DNA of 64,000 bases from Phenylobacterium sp. (GCF_016793285.1 NZ_JAEUMO010000207.1:1-64000), one strand, 5' to 3'; counted from the stretch's first letter, positions 16,333 through 25,028 are shown. The notes: a model not told the origin generated them from the sequence alone. A program made the numbers and translations.

Positions 16333-19059
16333 TCAGGGACGGGCGGCGGGACCATACTGCAGGCCGTTGAAGAGGAAGCGGAAGGCCGCGTGCGACTGCC
16401 CGCGCTGGGCGACCTCGGGACCGAGGAGGATCAGCTTGCCCTTGCCAACGTCGGCCTCGACCACCGCGCTCGCGCCCTCGAGCTGATCCTGGCCGACCGC
16501 CCAGCCGCTCCGCAGCGGATCGCGCTCGGCGTACCAGGCCGCCCTGCGACCGACCTTCGCCGCGAACGCGGGGCTCCGGTCGAAGAAGACGTTGAGGCGG
16601 GACGGCGCGCCGTAGGCCAGCGGCTGGGTGTTGTCGACCGCAACCTCCAGCAACGACCCCGGAATGTAGAAGCTGTTGCGCGACAGCGGCTTTCCGTCCG
16701 GCCCGTTGAGCACGTTCATGGCCGGCGTCCCCACCATGTCCGCAAGCGCGGTCGAACTGCCGATGGCGACGACCGAGCCGCCCTCGCGGAGGAACTCGGC
16801 GATCCTGGGAGCGGTCTTGTCCCTGGTGATCTCTCCGAGCCAGGGCCGGAACGCGGGCGGGATGTCCTCCGGCTTGGGCTGGCGGTTCTGGGGCGCGTCC
16901 GTCCCCTCTTCCATCGCCATGAGGTTGTTGGCGAAGACGAGGACGTCGAAGTCCTTGGCGAGGTTCCCGGCGTCGAGTTGCTTGGGGTAGACCACCTTGT
17001 AGTCGAACTCGTACTGCTCCATCAGCCAGCGCGTCCAGCCGGCCGGCATGTTGCCGCCGTACTTGTCTACGATGCCGACGCGGACCGGCTTCAGCTTGAT
17101 CTGTTCGCCGCCGGGCGCGGCATCCACGGCGTAGACGGTGAGCCCGAGATCGCGCGCCGCCTTCTCGACGATCGCCCGGTTCTCGACGCCGGGGATCCAG
17201 ATGGCGCCCGGCGCGAATCGGGCGCCCGCCGCGATCGTCTCCGCCTTCTGCCAGTAGACCGCTTGGCCGGCCTTCAGCAGGCGGTTCGTCAGGATGAAGC
17301 TGTCGTTGGTTTCGTGACCCAGGAGGAAGCCGGCCTTGCCCTCGCCCACGACCTGTCCGGGCGGCGGCGCCAGCAGATCCGGAACCGCCTCGAACGGGCC
17401 GTCGAACCCTTCGATGACGCGGTCGAACTTCACGCCCATCTGCAGCGCCAGCGTGTAGCCGGTGGAGTCGTAGGGCGGGATCGGCGGACCGCCGGGATAG
17501 GCGAAGTCGTGCGGATGGTCCTGCGCCTCGAACATGTCCAGCACATGCGGGCGATAGGCCTGGTCAGCCTTCACCACATACGATCCGGCCGGATAGGACT
17601 TCCCCGCGACCGTGAACGGCGCGGTGGCCCGCTTCACGTCGACCCCGGTCTTGATGAGGGCGTTCAGGAACTTCACCGCCGTCGGCAGGTCGGCCTGCCC
17701 GGCAGGGATGATGTACCCGCGCGGATCGCGGTCGGCAGGATCCTGCAGGACCGCTTTGTAGAGTCCCGGGTCGAGTCCGCGGTTCCGGCCGGCGCCCACC
17801 ATGGCGGTGCCGTTCGCCGCCTTCTCCAGCGCCGCGATCTTCTGCGGCGTCACGGTCCAACTGTCGCGCCGCCCGCGCTGGATCGAGTTGGTCCCCATCC
17901 GCCAGATGTTGAACAAAAGGCGCTCGCGGTTGCGCGACGCGTAGTCCAGCACCGCGTAGTTCATGGTCAGCGAGTAGTCGATCGACTGGCGGAAATGCCA
18001 CTTCTGCGGCGCGACCGGCGCGGGCAGGTCGTTGCGCGCGATCTGGTTTCTGGCGATCAGCGGCAGGTCGAAGGGCGTCGGATGGCCGATGATCTCGGTC
18101 AGCAGGCCCACCTGGTTGTGGAAGTAGGTGATCGACCGCTCCATCCCGTTGTTCCAGGTGGAGTAGGTCGCGCCGCTGCGCATGGTGGAGCCCGGCTTGC
18201 CCTCGGCGATCAGGCGGCTGTGCATGGCCGACCCCACCTCGCTCAGCGTGGTCATCACCAGGGGGTCGTAGTTGTAGTTGAACGGATCGCGGAAGGGCGG
18301 GACGAAGACGACCGTCCCGGTCGGACCCGTCTGGTGATGGTTGTAGATGACCTGCGGATACCACTCCCGGAAGAAGATCCGATTGACGTTCGTCGTCTCC
18401 TTCATCGCCGACATGTAGTAGTCGCGATTGTTGTCATGACCAATATACTTATGGTACAGCCGAGGCAAGCTCTGGAATTCGCGCTTCTTCTCGTCGGTGT
18501 TGCGCATGTACCAGTTCGACACCAGCTCCATGCCGTCCGGATTGACCTGTCCGAACAGGATGATCACGTCATCCAGGATCCGTTTCGTCTCGGCGTCGTC
18601 CCGGGTGAGCCACTGGTGCAGGGCCGCGATCAGCGTCTGCGGCGCGACGACCTCGGTGGCGTGCAGCCCGCCGTCGATCCAGACCACCGCCTTGCCCTCG
18701 GCCGCAAGCGCGCGGGCCTCCTGCTCCGACACGCCCTCGGCCCTGGAGAGCTTGCGCGCGATCTCGCGGTAGCGGTCCAGCCTGGCCAGGTTCGCCGGCG
18801 AGGAGACGATGGCCATGTATTCGCTGCGGCCCTCCTCGGTCTTGCCGATCTCGACCAGCTTCATGCGGTCCGACTGGCCGGCGACGGTTTTGAAGTAGGC
18901 CTCGAGCTGGGTGTAGTTGGCGAGGAAGTAGTCGTCGCCGATGTCGTGCCCGAAGGCTTCCCTCGGCGAGGTGACCGGCGCCGCCTGCGTCACGGGCCCG
19001 GCGGCGAGGCAGAGGGCCAGCGCGGCGGCGGCGCCCCAGGCCGTGCGGTTGCATTTCAT
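16333..19059 (-). CDS. Exported M14-family zinc carboxypeptidase-like protein
   Basis: A 908-residue exported protein. A signal peptide (ALALCLAAGPVTQA) precedes an M14 peptidase domain: zinc ligands in GLHATE (His133, Glu136), the downstream NHHQTG and the catalytic-glutamate segment LLTEIIGHP. NRDYYMSAMKET is a family feature. The C-terminal half, about 500 residues, is a beta-rich/GATase-like extension (VGIVDKYGGNMPAGWTRWLMEQY) often found in large M14 proteins of proteobacteria and Bacteroidetes. It begins 15 nt after the amidohydrolase stop, in the same operon. It should remove C-terminal residues from peptides outside the inner membrane. Confidence 0.88.
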   Translation of the reverse strand: MKCNRTAWGAAAALALCLAAGPVTQAAPVTSPREAFGHDIGDDYFLANYTQLEAYFKTVAGQSDRMKLVEIGKTEEGRSEYMAIVSSPANLARLDRYREIARKLSRAEGVSEQEARALAAEGKAVVWIDGGLHATEVVAPQTLIAALHQWLTRDDAETKRILDDVIILFGQVNPDGMELVSNWYMRNTDEKKREFQSLPRLYHKYIGHDNNRDYYMSAMKETTNVNRIFFREWYPQVIYNHHQTGPTGTVVFVPPFRDPFNYNYDPLVMTTLSEVGSAMHSRLIAEGKPGSTMRSGATYSTWNNGMERSITYFHNQVGLLTEIIGHPTPFDLPLIARNQIARNDLPAPVAPQKWHFRQSIDYSLTMNYAVLDYASRNRERLLFNIWRMGTNSIQRGRRDSWTVTPQKIAALEKAANGTAMVGAGRNRGLDPGLYKAVLQDPADRDPRGYIIPAGQADLPTAVKFLNALIKTGVDVKRATAPFTVAGKSYPAGSYVVKADQAYRPHVLDMFEAQDHPHDFAYPGGPPIPPYDSTGYTLALQMGVKFDRVIEGFDGPFEAVPDLLAPPPGQVVGEGKAGFLLGHETNDSFILTNRLLKAGQAVYWQKAETIAAGARFAPGAIWIPGVENRAIVEKAARDLGLTVYAVDAAPGGEQIKLKPVRVGIVDKYGGNMPAGWTRWLMEQYEFDYKVVYPKQLDAGNLAKDFDVLVFANNLMAMEEGTDAPQNRQPKPEDIPPAFRPWLGEITRDKTAPRIAEFLREGGSVVAIGSSTALADMVGTPAMNVLNGPDGKPLSRNSFYIPGSLLEVAVDNTQPLAYGAPSRLNVFFDRSPAFAAKVGRRAAWYAERDPLRSGWAVGQDQLEGASAVVEADVGKGKLILLGPEVAQRGQSHAAFRFLFNGLQYGPAARP

Positions 19060-19074
19060 GCCCTGGTCCCTCGA

Positions 19075-20871
19075 TCAGTAGAACGTCACGTTGTCGATCT
19101 GCAGCCACAGCCGCTGGCCGGCCTCGCGGCCCCCGCTGAAGCCCAGGTCGACGAGGTCGGCGCCGGTCCATGGCCCGGCCGAGGCTCCGCGGCCCGGGAC
19201 GAGCTTCAGGTCGGCGAACGGAATCTCGACGGTCGTCCATTCCGGGCCGGCCTTGAGCGGCGCCCGCCAGCGCCCGCTGCGCGAGCCGACCGTGAAGTCG
19301 TAGGCGCCGCCGTCGCCGCGGACGTCGAAGCGCACGCCCTTGAAGGCGCTGGCGTCGACCGGCTCCACCGACCCGCGGCTGAGCGGCAGCAGGACGCCGG
19401 CGCTCGGGTCTTCCTTCTGCGCCATGCGCGCGGCAACGAGCAGGGCATGGTCGGCGCCGTTGCGCACCACCACCTGGCTCACCTGAACCGAGCGGTCGTG
19501 GCCGCCGTCCACGTCGTCCAGGCGCAGGGTGTCGGCCTGTGTGCGGCCATCCGCCCGCTCGAAATCGTCGACCAGCGCCTTCGCCTTGATGGCCGGCATC
19601 GCCGTCTGGCCGTCGGCCGGCGTGGGCTTGAACCCCGGGCCATACGCGAGCTTGCCGTCGATCCACACGCTGCTGGTCTTGCGGATATCGGCGACGTTGA
19701 TCCAGGGCGTCCCGTCGATCAGCACGAGATCCGCGCGCTTGCCCTTCTCGATCGTACCGCGGTCGGAGAGCTCGTTCATCGCCTTGGCGCTGTTGGCCGT
19801 GCCGGCCATCAGCGCCTCGGTCGGCGTGAGGCCGGCCTGAACCAGCAGTTCCATTTCGCGAAGGGTCGACGCCCCGTGGGGAGTCCCCGGCATCCCGGCG
19901 TCGGTGCCCACCGCGATCATGATCCCGGCGTCGTGCAGCGCCTTCACGTTGTGCAGGGCGTAGCCGAACTTCTTCAGCGCGTTCTGCAGGCGCGGATCGT
20001 CGCGATTGGCCGGCTGCGGCGCGCCCGGCTTGATCGGTTCGTAGACCGCCAGCGTCGGGGCGTAAGTCGTCCCGTTGGCCTTCATCAGGGCCACGACCTC
20101 GTCGTCGACCTCGCGGTCCTGCAGGCTGTGGGCGATGACGTCGACCTTGGCGCGCGCGGCGATCTTTCCGCGCTCGACCGTGACGGTGTGGGTGAGGACC
20201 TTCAGGTTGTTCTTGTGGGCCTCGTCCGCGATCGCCGAGAGGGTCCAGTAGTCCATGCTGGTGTTGTCGGGCCCCGCGCCGTACCGCCAGCCGTCGGCGA
20301 ACGCCTTGATGGCGTCGGGCTTGTACGGGATCAGGCTCCTGACCGCGGCCCGCGCGCCCTCGGCCGTGCTGACCCACTTGGTGGTGGCCTCATCCGCCCA
20401 GTCCGCGCCGTGCCCGCCGGGGGTGCTGATCCGGGCCGTGAAGTTGACGTGCGGCGTGGTGAGCGTGGTCGCCCAGCGGCGGCGCGGAACGTATGCCTCC
20501 GGCGGCTGGTGGAAATCGTTCACGGTCGTGACGCCGGACGAGACGTAGGCCGCCGCGATGGGCGGGGCGACCGCCGGCTGGCCCCCGGGCGTCCAGTGCG
20601 TGTGCAGGTCGAAGAAGCCCGGCAGCAGAGCCTTGCCCCTGGCCTGGATCAACGTGGCGCCGGAGGGCGCCTTCGCCTTGGGCCCGACGTCGGCGATACG
20701 GCCGTCGCGGACGATGACGTTGGCGACGTGCGGCGGCGCGCCCGTGGCGTCGAACACGGTGGCGCCCATGATCGCGACCACGGACCCCTTCGGCGCCGCC
20801 AGCGCCGGACCGAGGCTCAGGGCCGCGCCCAAAACCAGCCCCAAGGTCGCCGCCCGCAATCTGTTCGTCAT
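19075..20871 (-). CDS. Exported metal-dependent amidohydrolase with C-terminal CIA30/CBM11-like domain
   Basis: A 598-residue protein with a signal peptide ending near ALA-APKG. Residues about 30-415 form an amidohydrolase TIM barrel: LLPGFFDLHTHW (HxH metal site), LTHTVT, VIAHSLQD, TDAGMPG (catalytic Asp) and RGTIEKGKRADLVLID, as in imidazolonepropionase-like/prolidase-like hydrolases. A linker leads to a beta-sandwich of about 160 residues (VDDFERADGRTQ ... FKGVRFDVRGDGG ... LVDLGFSGG ... LWLQIDNVTFY) resembling CIA30/galactose-binding folds. It is the first gene of an operon with M14 and M20D peptidases. The fusion suggests an extracytoplasmic enzyme tethered to a substrate or partner. Confidence 0.86.
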   Translation of the reverse strand: MTNRLRAATLGLVLGAALSLGPALAAPKGSVVAIMGATVFDATGAPPHVANVIVRDGRIADVGPKAKAPSGATLIQARGKALLPGFFDLHTHWTPGGQPAVAPPIAAAYVSSGVTTVNDFHQPPEAYVPRRRWATTLTTPHVNFTARISTPGGHGADWADEATTKWVSTAEGARAAVRSLIPYKPDAIKAFADGWRYGAGPDNTSMDYWTLSAIADEAHKNNLKVLTHTVTVERGKIAARAKVDVIAHSLQDREVDDEVVALMKANGTTYAPTLAVYEPIKPGAPQPANRDDPRLQNALKKFGYALHNVKALHDAGIMIAVGTDAGMPGTPHGASTLREMELLVQAGLTPTEALMAGTANSAKAMNELSDRGTIEKGKRADLVLIDGTPWINVADIRKTSSVWIDGKLAYGPGFKPTPADGQTAMPAIKAKALVDDFERADGRTQADTLRLDDVDGGHDRSVQVSQVVVRNGADHALLVAARMAQKEDPSAGVLLPLSRGSVEPVDASAFKGVRFDVRGDGGAYDFTVGSRSGRWRAPLKAGPEWTTVEIPFADLKLVPGRGASAGPWTGADLVDLGFSGGREAGQRLWLQIDNVTFY

Positions 20872-21375
20872 GGGATCCCCACCGCAGGCCCGGCCGCACC
20901 CCGGTTCAGATCAGGGGGCCGGACATCCAATTCGGAGTACTGAATTATTGCCTGCGTATTGCAATTGTCGCGCGCAATATAGATGCGAAATTCAAGTATA
21001 ATTTGAGATAATTGATACGATCAGATCGATTTGTGAAACCGGAGCTTTACGCCCCGCGCCTGCACCGCATGAGCCACCCGCGAGGACGTTCCGGGTCTGC
21101 GCCGGAGCCCCCGCGGATGGCCGCCCCGCGCGCCGCGCCCCAGTGGGCCGGGGGTGTGCGCGCCCGGCCCATTCCTGCGGCGCACAAGAACGCGCTGCCT
21201 GCGGACGCCCGACAGGCGGGTCGGCCGCGACGACGGTACGGCGGTCCGGCCGCGGATAGGGGGATACGTCCGGACCGCCTCGCTCGGGGCACCCGGGGGA
21301 TGCGCCAGAGTGACTCACATATCCATCGTTTCACGATATAATAAAGGCGCGGTGGCGCGCAAGGCCGCTCTTTCG
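20872..21375. other. Intergenic region with AT-rich promoter segment
   Basis: No gene is supported. The part just upstream of the amidohydrolase (20936-21035) is unusually AT-rich and probably holds its promoter. It contains an inverted repeat TATTGC (20957-20962) / GCAATA (20974-20979) with an 11-nt spacer. The middle (21040-21300) is GC-rich with no recognisable product in any frame. A palindrome of the ATCGT/ACGAT type lies near the right end. Confidence 0.4.
21325..21337. promoter_or_regulatory. ATCGT-TTC-ACGAT palindrome (member of local operator family)
   Basis: The 5-bp arms match the core of the larger palindromes at 22156 and 29281. A TATAAT (21337-21342) overlaps its right edge on the plus strand. 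It is not next to an obvious gene start: rnk ends just to the right and the amidohydrolase start is 450 bp to the left. Confidence 0.45.
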
Positions 21376-21789
21376 TCAGACCGCGCCGGCAGCCTCCCCG
21401 GCCTCGACCGCCTCGACCCGCAGGACGTGGGACCGTCCGGCTTCCGTGCTCATGGCGATGGAATCGCCGGCGGTCAGTCCCAGTAGGGCCGCGCCGACGG
21501 GCGTCAGGACGGACAGCCGGCCACGGTCGATGTCGGCGTCATCCGGCAGCACGACCTGCACGCGCCGCGTGCGCGCGGTCATGAGGTCCGTGAAGGCGAC
21601 GACCGAGCCCAGACGCACGACCGAGCCCGGAACCGCATCGTCCTTGAGGACGGCGGCGCGGGCGAGTTCGTCGCCCAGCAGCGCGGCGCCCCGGCTCGTG
21701 TTCGACGCCGCCAGGTTGGCAAGGCGTTCGTACTCGGATTCCGCCACCTGGACGGGCGGCATTCGGAATTGATGGCTTCGCAGGGACAT
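21376..21789 (-). CDS. rnk: Rnk / GreA-C-terminal-domain regulator of RNA polymerase
   Basis: A 137-residue protein with the Rnk layout. A short N-terminal helical part (VAESEYERLANLAAS) is followed by a GreA/GreB-type C-terminal domain (GSVVRLGSVVAFTDLMTARTRRVQVVLPDDAD ... LSVLTPVGAALLGLTAGDSIAM). Rnk binds RNA polymerase near the secondary channel and was first described as a nucleoside diphosphate kinase regulator. The ATG at 21789 has a GAAGG ribosome-binding site; upstream codons of the open frame are arginine-rich and non-coding in character. It is divergent from the oxidase unit. Confidence 0.85.
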   Translation of the reverse strand: MSLRSHQFRMPPVQVAESEYERLANLAASNTSRGAALLGDELARAAVLKDDAVPGSVVRLGSVVAFTDLMTARTRRVQVVLPDDADIDRGRLSVLTPVGAALLGLTAGDSIAMSTEAGRSHVLRVEAVEAGEAAGAV

Positions 21790-22280
21790 CTCGGGCGCCT
21801 TCGGATTCGCGGCCGCCCGGTCGACGGCCGCAGAGGTCAATGGGGTCGACGCGCCGCCGCGACCGCGTCGACGACGGACGCGGTCTCGGACGGGGTTGCG
21901 ACGGAACGGGAAGCCGCCGAGCCGGCTTCGCGGCGCGGGGACTGAGGTCGAGATCACGCAGAAGGAGGCTACGCCCCGAGCCCGAAGCGCCTTGGCATTC
22001 GGGACCCGGGGTCAGTCGCCTGCGACGAGGCGACCCGCGTGGTGCTGTCGGCGCGCGAATGCAGCGGAATGGCACATGACGGCTCCAACGTGGGGGTCCG
22101 GCCCGCCGGAGTCAAATCCCGGGCGAGGGCTGAATCGTCCACGGTGGCGTTTACTTATATCGTGCCACGATATATATATTCGGAGCCTGTCAGATCGCAT
22201 CGGCCGCGCCGCGCGGGCCGGCCGATGGACCAGGCGCCGACACCGCACCGGCCCGCCGACCCCGAGAAGGAGCCACCGCC
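21790..22280. other. Divergent intergenic region between rnk and the ctaD unit
   Basis: No gene is supported by coding signals in these 491 bases. The notable element is the AT-rich palindrome at 22156-22174. Its island of TATATA sequence (22150-22182) stands out in GC-rich surroundings and probably marks the ctaD-side promoter. Confidence 0.4.
22156..22174. promoter_or_regulatory. Perfect palindrome TATATCGTG-C-CACGATATA upstream of the ctaD unit
   Basis: Nine-base arms are perfectly complementary around one C. It lies 107-125 bp before the 27-codon ORF ahead of ctaD and about 370 bp from the rnk start. Similar elements occur at 26463 and 29281. It is a candidate operator for a dimeric regulator such as the nearby MarR protein. 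Confidence 0.6.
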
Positions 22281-22364
22281 ATGTCCGAGGTCCACGCCCC
22301 TCTCCCGGGACCCACCGACCTCTTCCACGTCCTGCTCATGGCGCTCTCCGGCAAGCGGCGCTGA
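22281..22364 (+). CDS. Small 27-residue ORF directly upstream of ctaD
   Basis: The ORF encodes [20 protein letters not shown] followed by ALSGKRR. It has a strong ribosome-binding site (AAGGAG, 9 nt before the ATG) and stops 10 nt before the ctaD ATG. A central hydrophobic stretch (LFHVLLMAL) with a basic end could be a short membrane peptide. I do not recognise a family. It could be a small oxidase accessory peptide or a translated leader coupling ctaD expression; it is too short to judge by codon statistics. Confidence 0.45.
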   Translation: MSEVHAPLPGPTDLFHVLLMALSGKRR

Positions 22365-22374
22365 GGTCGGCCAC

Positions 22375-24039
22375 ATGTCCTCCATGCAGCGCACCGCTTC
22401 GGCCCCCCACGTCGAACATGCCGCAGCCCACCGGCCCGGCTTCTTCGCCCGCTGGTTCTTCTCGACGAACCACAAGGATATCGGCCGCCTCTACCTGATC
22501 TTCGCGTTGCTCGCCGGCGTGGTCGGCGGCGTGCTGTCCGGCCTGATGCGCTGGGAACTCTACGAGCCCGGCGTGCAGTTGTTCGCAGAGGGCTCCTGGC
22601 TGTCGGGCCTGGGCGCGCTGCAGGGCAGGCACGGGTTCAACGTCGCCGTCACGGCGCACGCGCTCATCATGATCTTCTTCACGATCATGCCCGCGCAGAT
22701 GGGGGCCTTCGGGAACTTCTTCGCCCCGATCATGATCGGAGCCCCCGACATGGCGTTCCCGCGGATGAACAACATCTCGTTCTGGCTGCTGACCGGCGCG
22801 TTCGGGCTCCTTACCCTGTCGCTGTTCGTGGACGGCGGTCCCGGTCCCGGCGCGGGCACGGGCTGGACGCTCTACCCGCCGCTCTCGACCAGCGGACATA
22901 CCGGGCCGTCCGTCGACCTGGTGATCCTCTCGATCCACCTGGCCGGCGCGTCGTCCATCCTGGGCGCCATCAACTTCATCACCACCATCTTCAACATGCG
23001 CGCGCCCGGGATGACGCTGATGCGCATGCCCCTGTTCGTGTGGTCGGTGCTCGTGACGGCGATCCTGCTGCTGCTGACGCTGCCGGTGCTCGCCGGGGCC
23101 GTCACCATGATGCTGACCGACCGCAACTTCGGAACGTCGTTCTTCGCCGCAGCCGGCGGCGGCGACCCGGTGATGTATCAGCACCTCTTCTGGTTCTTCG
23201 GTCACCCGGAGGTCTACATCATGATCCTGCCGGGCTTCGGCATCATCAGCCATGTGGTGGCGACGTTCTCGAGGAAGCCGATCTTCGGCTACCTGGGGAT
23301 GGTCATGGCGATGGCGGCGATCGGCATCCTGGGCTCGGCCGTCTGGGCCCACCACATGTTCACCGTGGGCATGAACCTGGAACTGACCGCCTATTTCCAG
23401 GCCGCGTCCATGGTCATCGCCGTGCCCACGGGCATCAAGGTGTTCTCCTGGATCGCGACCATGTGGGGCGGGTCGCTCGACTTCCGCACCCCGATGCTGT
23501 GGGCCTTCGGCTTCATCGCCGTGTTCACGATCGGCGGCGTCACCGGCGTCGCCCTGGCCGGCGCCGCCTTCGACCAGAGCGTACACGACACCTACTACGT
23601 GGTCGCCCACTTCCACTACGTGCTGTCGCTGGGCGCGATCTTCTCGATCTTCGCGGGCTTCTACTACTGGTTCGAGAAGATCTTCGGCGTGAAGTACAAC
23701 GAGGTGCTCGGCAAGCTGCACTTCTGGATCTTCTTCGCCGGCACGAACCTGATCTTCTTCCCGCAGCACTTCCTGGGCCTGCAGGGCATGCCGCGGCGGG
23801 TCGTGGACTACCCGGAGGGCTTCGCCTTCTGGAACAAGGTTTCGTCGATCGGCTACGCGATCATGGCCGTCAGCATGGGCGTGTTCGCCGTCCTGCTCAT
23901 CGAGGCCGCGCTTCGCCGCCGCAAGGGCGAGCCCAATCCCTGGGGGGAAGGCGCCACGACGCTGGAGTGGACCCTCCCCTCGCCGCCGCCCTTCCATCAG
24001 TTCGATGAACTGCCCCAGATCACGTCGGACCGGCCCTGA
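22375..24039 (+). CDS. ctaD: Haem-copper (aa3-type) cytochrome oxidase subunit I
   Basis: A 554-residue, 12-helix subunit I. Conserved ligands and channels are visible: His95 and His414 (low-spin haem), His412 (high-spin haem), His277/His326/His327 (CuB), Glu279 and Tyr281 in GHPEVY, Asp125 of the D-channel in [12 protein letters not shown], and Lys355 of the K-channel in TGIKVFSW. It is therefore an A-type, probably proton-pumping oxidase core. Subunits II (ctaC) and III (ctaE) and assembly factors are absent within 20 kb on either side. The ATG at 22375 has GAGGT upstream; the open frame extends 5' without homology. A cupredoxin gene converges at its end. Confidence 0.95.
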   Translation: MSSMQRTASAPHVEHAAAHRPGFFARWFFSTNHKDIGRLYLIFALLAGVVGGVLSGLMRWELYEPGVQLFAEGSWLSGLGALQGRHGFNVAVTAHALIMIFFTIMPAQMGAFGNFFAPIMIGAPDMAFPRMNNISFWLLTGAFGLLTLSLFVDGGPGPGAGTGWTLYPPLSTSGHTGPSVDLVILSIHLAGASSILGAINFITTIFNMRAPGMTLMRMPLFVWSVLVTAILLLLTLPVLAGAVTMMLTDRNFGTSFFAAAGGGDPVMYQHLFWFFGHPEVYIMILPGFGIISHVVATFSRKPIFGYLGMVMAMAAIGILGSAVWAHHMFTVGMNLELTAYFQAASMVIAVPTGIKVFSWIATMWGGSLDFRTPMLWAFGFIAVFTIGGVTGVALAGAAFDQSVHDTYYVVAHFHYVLSLGAIFSIFAGFYYWFEKIFGVKYNEVLGKLHFWIFFAGTNLIFFPQHFLGLQGMPRRVVDYPEGFAFWNKVSSIGYAIMAVSMGVFAVLLIEAALRRRKGEPNPWGEGATTLEWTLPSPPPFHQFDELPQITSDRP

Positions 24040-24044
24040 GCGGC

Positions 24045-24068
24045 CGAGGTCGCTACTTCGCGACCTCG
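24045..24068. terminator. Hairpin at the convergent ctaD/cupredoxin ends
   Basis: CGAGGTCGC and GCGACCTCG form a 9-bp stem with a 6-nt loop just after the ctaD stop; it extends into the last codons of the cupredoxin gene. Confidence 0.55.
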
Positions 24069-24412
24069 AGGACCCCCGTCATGCCCGGGTGGAACCGGCA
24101 GTAGAACGCCACGACGCCCGGTTGTCGCAGCACCGTGCGGGCTCTCGCCCTCGGGACGAGATCGACGTCGAACGCCTTGTTCCGCGCCGTCGCCGTGTGG
24201 CGGAAGAGGTCGAGGTTGACCCACTCGACGATATCGCCCACCCGCAGCCCGGTCGGGACCGCGCCGAACGCCATGTCGCGCATCGTCACCGTGACGACCC
24301 GCGGCGCGGCAGAGACCGGGGCGGCGATCGCCGCCCCGGCCAACGCGAGGACTGCCCGGCGGGGGTAGGCCGGGCCGCGCTCAGGGTCGCCCATCGGCCA
24401 GGTGCTCGGCAT
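24053..24412 (-). CDS. Cupredoxin (plastocyanin/azurin-like), exported
   Basis: A 119-residue type-I copper protein. A twin-arginine-like signal (YPRRAVLALAGAAIAAPVSA) precedes a single cupredoxin domain with the ligand set His72 (RHTAT), Cys105, His108 and Met111 (FYCRFHPGM). It should carry electrons or bind copper in the periplasm. The start overlaps the end of the DUF4142 gene by 32 nt (or 14 nt if the ATG at 24394 is used), so the two are translationally coupled and likely under the ECF-type promoter upstream of DUF4142. Its convergence with an orphan oxidase subunit makes an electron-donor role possible, but this is inference. Confidence 0.83.
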   Translation of the reverse strand: MPSTWPMGDPERGPAYPRRAVLALAGAAIAAPVSAAPRVVTVTMRDMAFGAVPTGLRVGDIVEWVNLDLFRHTATARNKAFDVDLVPRARARTVLRQPGVVAFYCRFHPGMTGVLEVAK

Positions 24413-24902
24413 GGGTCTGATGTTCGGTGAAGAGCTTGAGGCCGGTCTGCAGGAGGGCCTTCAGTTCGCCATTCCGGGCGCTCGGGATGAGGGTCGACGC
24501 CAGGGCGTCGTTGACGGTGCGGTGGTAGGCGATCTCGTTGGCCATGTAGGCCTTGTCGAAGGCGGCGCCGTCCAGCGCGGCCAGGGCCTTCAGCTTGTCG
24601 GCGCCGCCGCTGGCGAGCGCCTGGCTGGTGGGGTTGTCCTGCGGCGTGACGCCCAGCTTCTTCACGAGGGCCAGGGCCTGCTCGTTCACCGCCTTGTGGT
24701 CGCGGACCATGGATTCGGCGAACGCGCGGACGGCCTTGTCGCGCGACTTTCGCAGCGCCTGCTCGCCGGCGGCGACGTCGACCGCGCCGGCGGTGTAGGC
24801 GATGTGGGCGATCTGTGCGTCGCTGGGTCCGGCCGCCTGGGCCAGGACAGCGAGCGGCGCGGCGAGCGCCAGGGCGGCGGCGAGGCCGAGGGCCTTCAGC
24901 AT
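24381..24902 (-). CDS. DUF4142 exported helical protein
   Basis: A 173-residue protein with a signal peptide (LGLAAALALAAPLAVLAQA) and a DUF4142 domain: FAESMVRDHKAVNEQALALVKKLGVTPQDN and KAYMANEIAYHRTVNDAL. The fold is a ferritin-like four-helix bundle with conserved His/Asp/Glu. Family members are periplasmic or outer-membrane-associated and often stress-induced; function is unsettled. GGAGAA precedes the ATG at 24902. It is transcribed divergently from the ECF sigma gene, from a promoter that mirrors the sigma gene's own, and overlaps the cupredoxin gene. Confidence 0.85.
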   Translation of the reverse strand: MLKALGLAAALALAAPLAVLAQAAGPSDAQIAHIAYTAGAVDVAAGEQALRKSRDKAVRAFAESMVRDHKAVNEQALALVKKLGVTPQDNPTSQALASGGADKLKALAALDGAAFDKAYMANEIAYHRTVNDALASTLIPSARNGELKALLQTGLKLFTEHQTHAEHLADGRP

Positions 24903-24947
24903 GAGGGGTTCTCCGTTCCCAGCCGGCCTGGAGCGGACGGCTTCGGG

Positions 24948-24977
24948 CATTGGATGGCACAGGGCGGCGGAGGTTCC
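24948..24977 (-). promoter_or_regulatory. ECF-type promoter for DUF4142-cupredoxin
   Basis: Read on the minus strand: GGAACC (-35), 13 nt, then GCCATCCAATG (-10 region). The GGAACC to ATCCAA distance is 16 nt, usual for ECF promoters. It mirrors the promoter on the other strand. Confidence 0.68.
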
Positions 24978-24979
24978 CG

Positions 24980-25009
24980 GGAACCTTCGCGGCGCCGCGC
25001 CATCCAATG
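24980..25009 (+). promoter_or_regulatory. ECF-type autoregulatory promoter for the sigma factor gene
   Basis: GGAACC at 24980-24985, 13 nt, then GCCATCCAATG at 24999-25009. Both -35 elements lie in one perfect 14-bp palindrome, GGTTCCCGGGAACC (24972-24985). The predicted transcript starts about 15 nt before the ATG at 25029. Confidence 0.68.
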
Positions 25010-25028
25010 GCGTAGGCTGGAGATCCCC

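Noticed and set aside
14422..20943. Very long plus-strand open frame (2173 codons)
   Set aside because: It runs antisense through three clear hydrolase genes; long stop-free antisense frames are common at this GC content.
21013..21023. TGAT-ACG-ATCA as an FNR-type box upstream of the amidohydrolase
   Set aside because: The spacer is 3 nt instead of 4 and the neighbouring genes have no anaerobic function.
20992..21341. Overlapping small frames in the gap upstream of the amidohydrolase
   Set aside because: Pro/Arg/Ala-rich in both directions, no ribosome-binding site, no recognisable motif.
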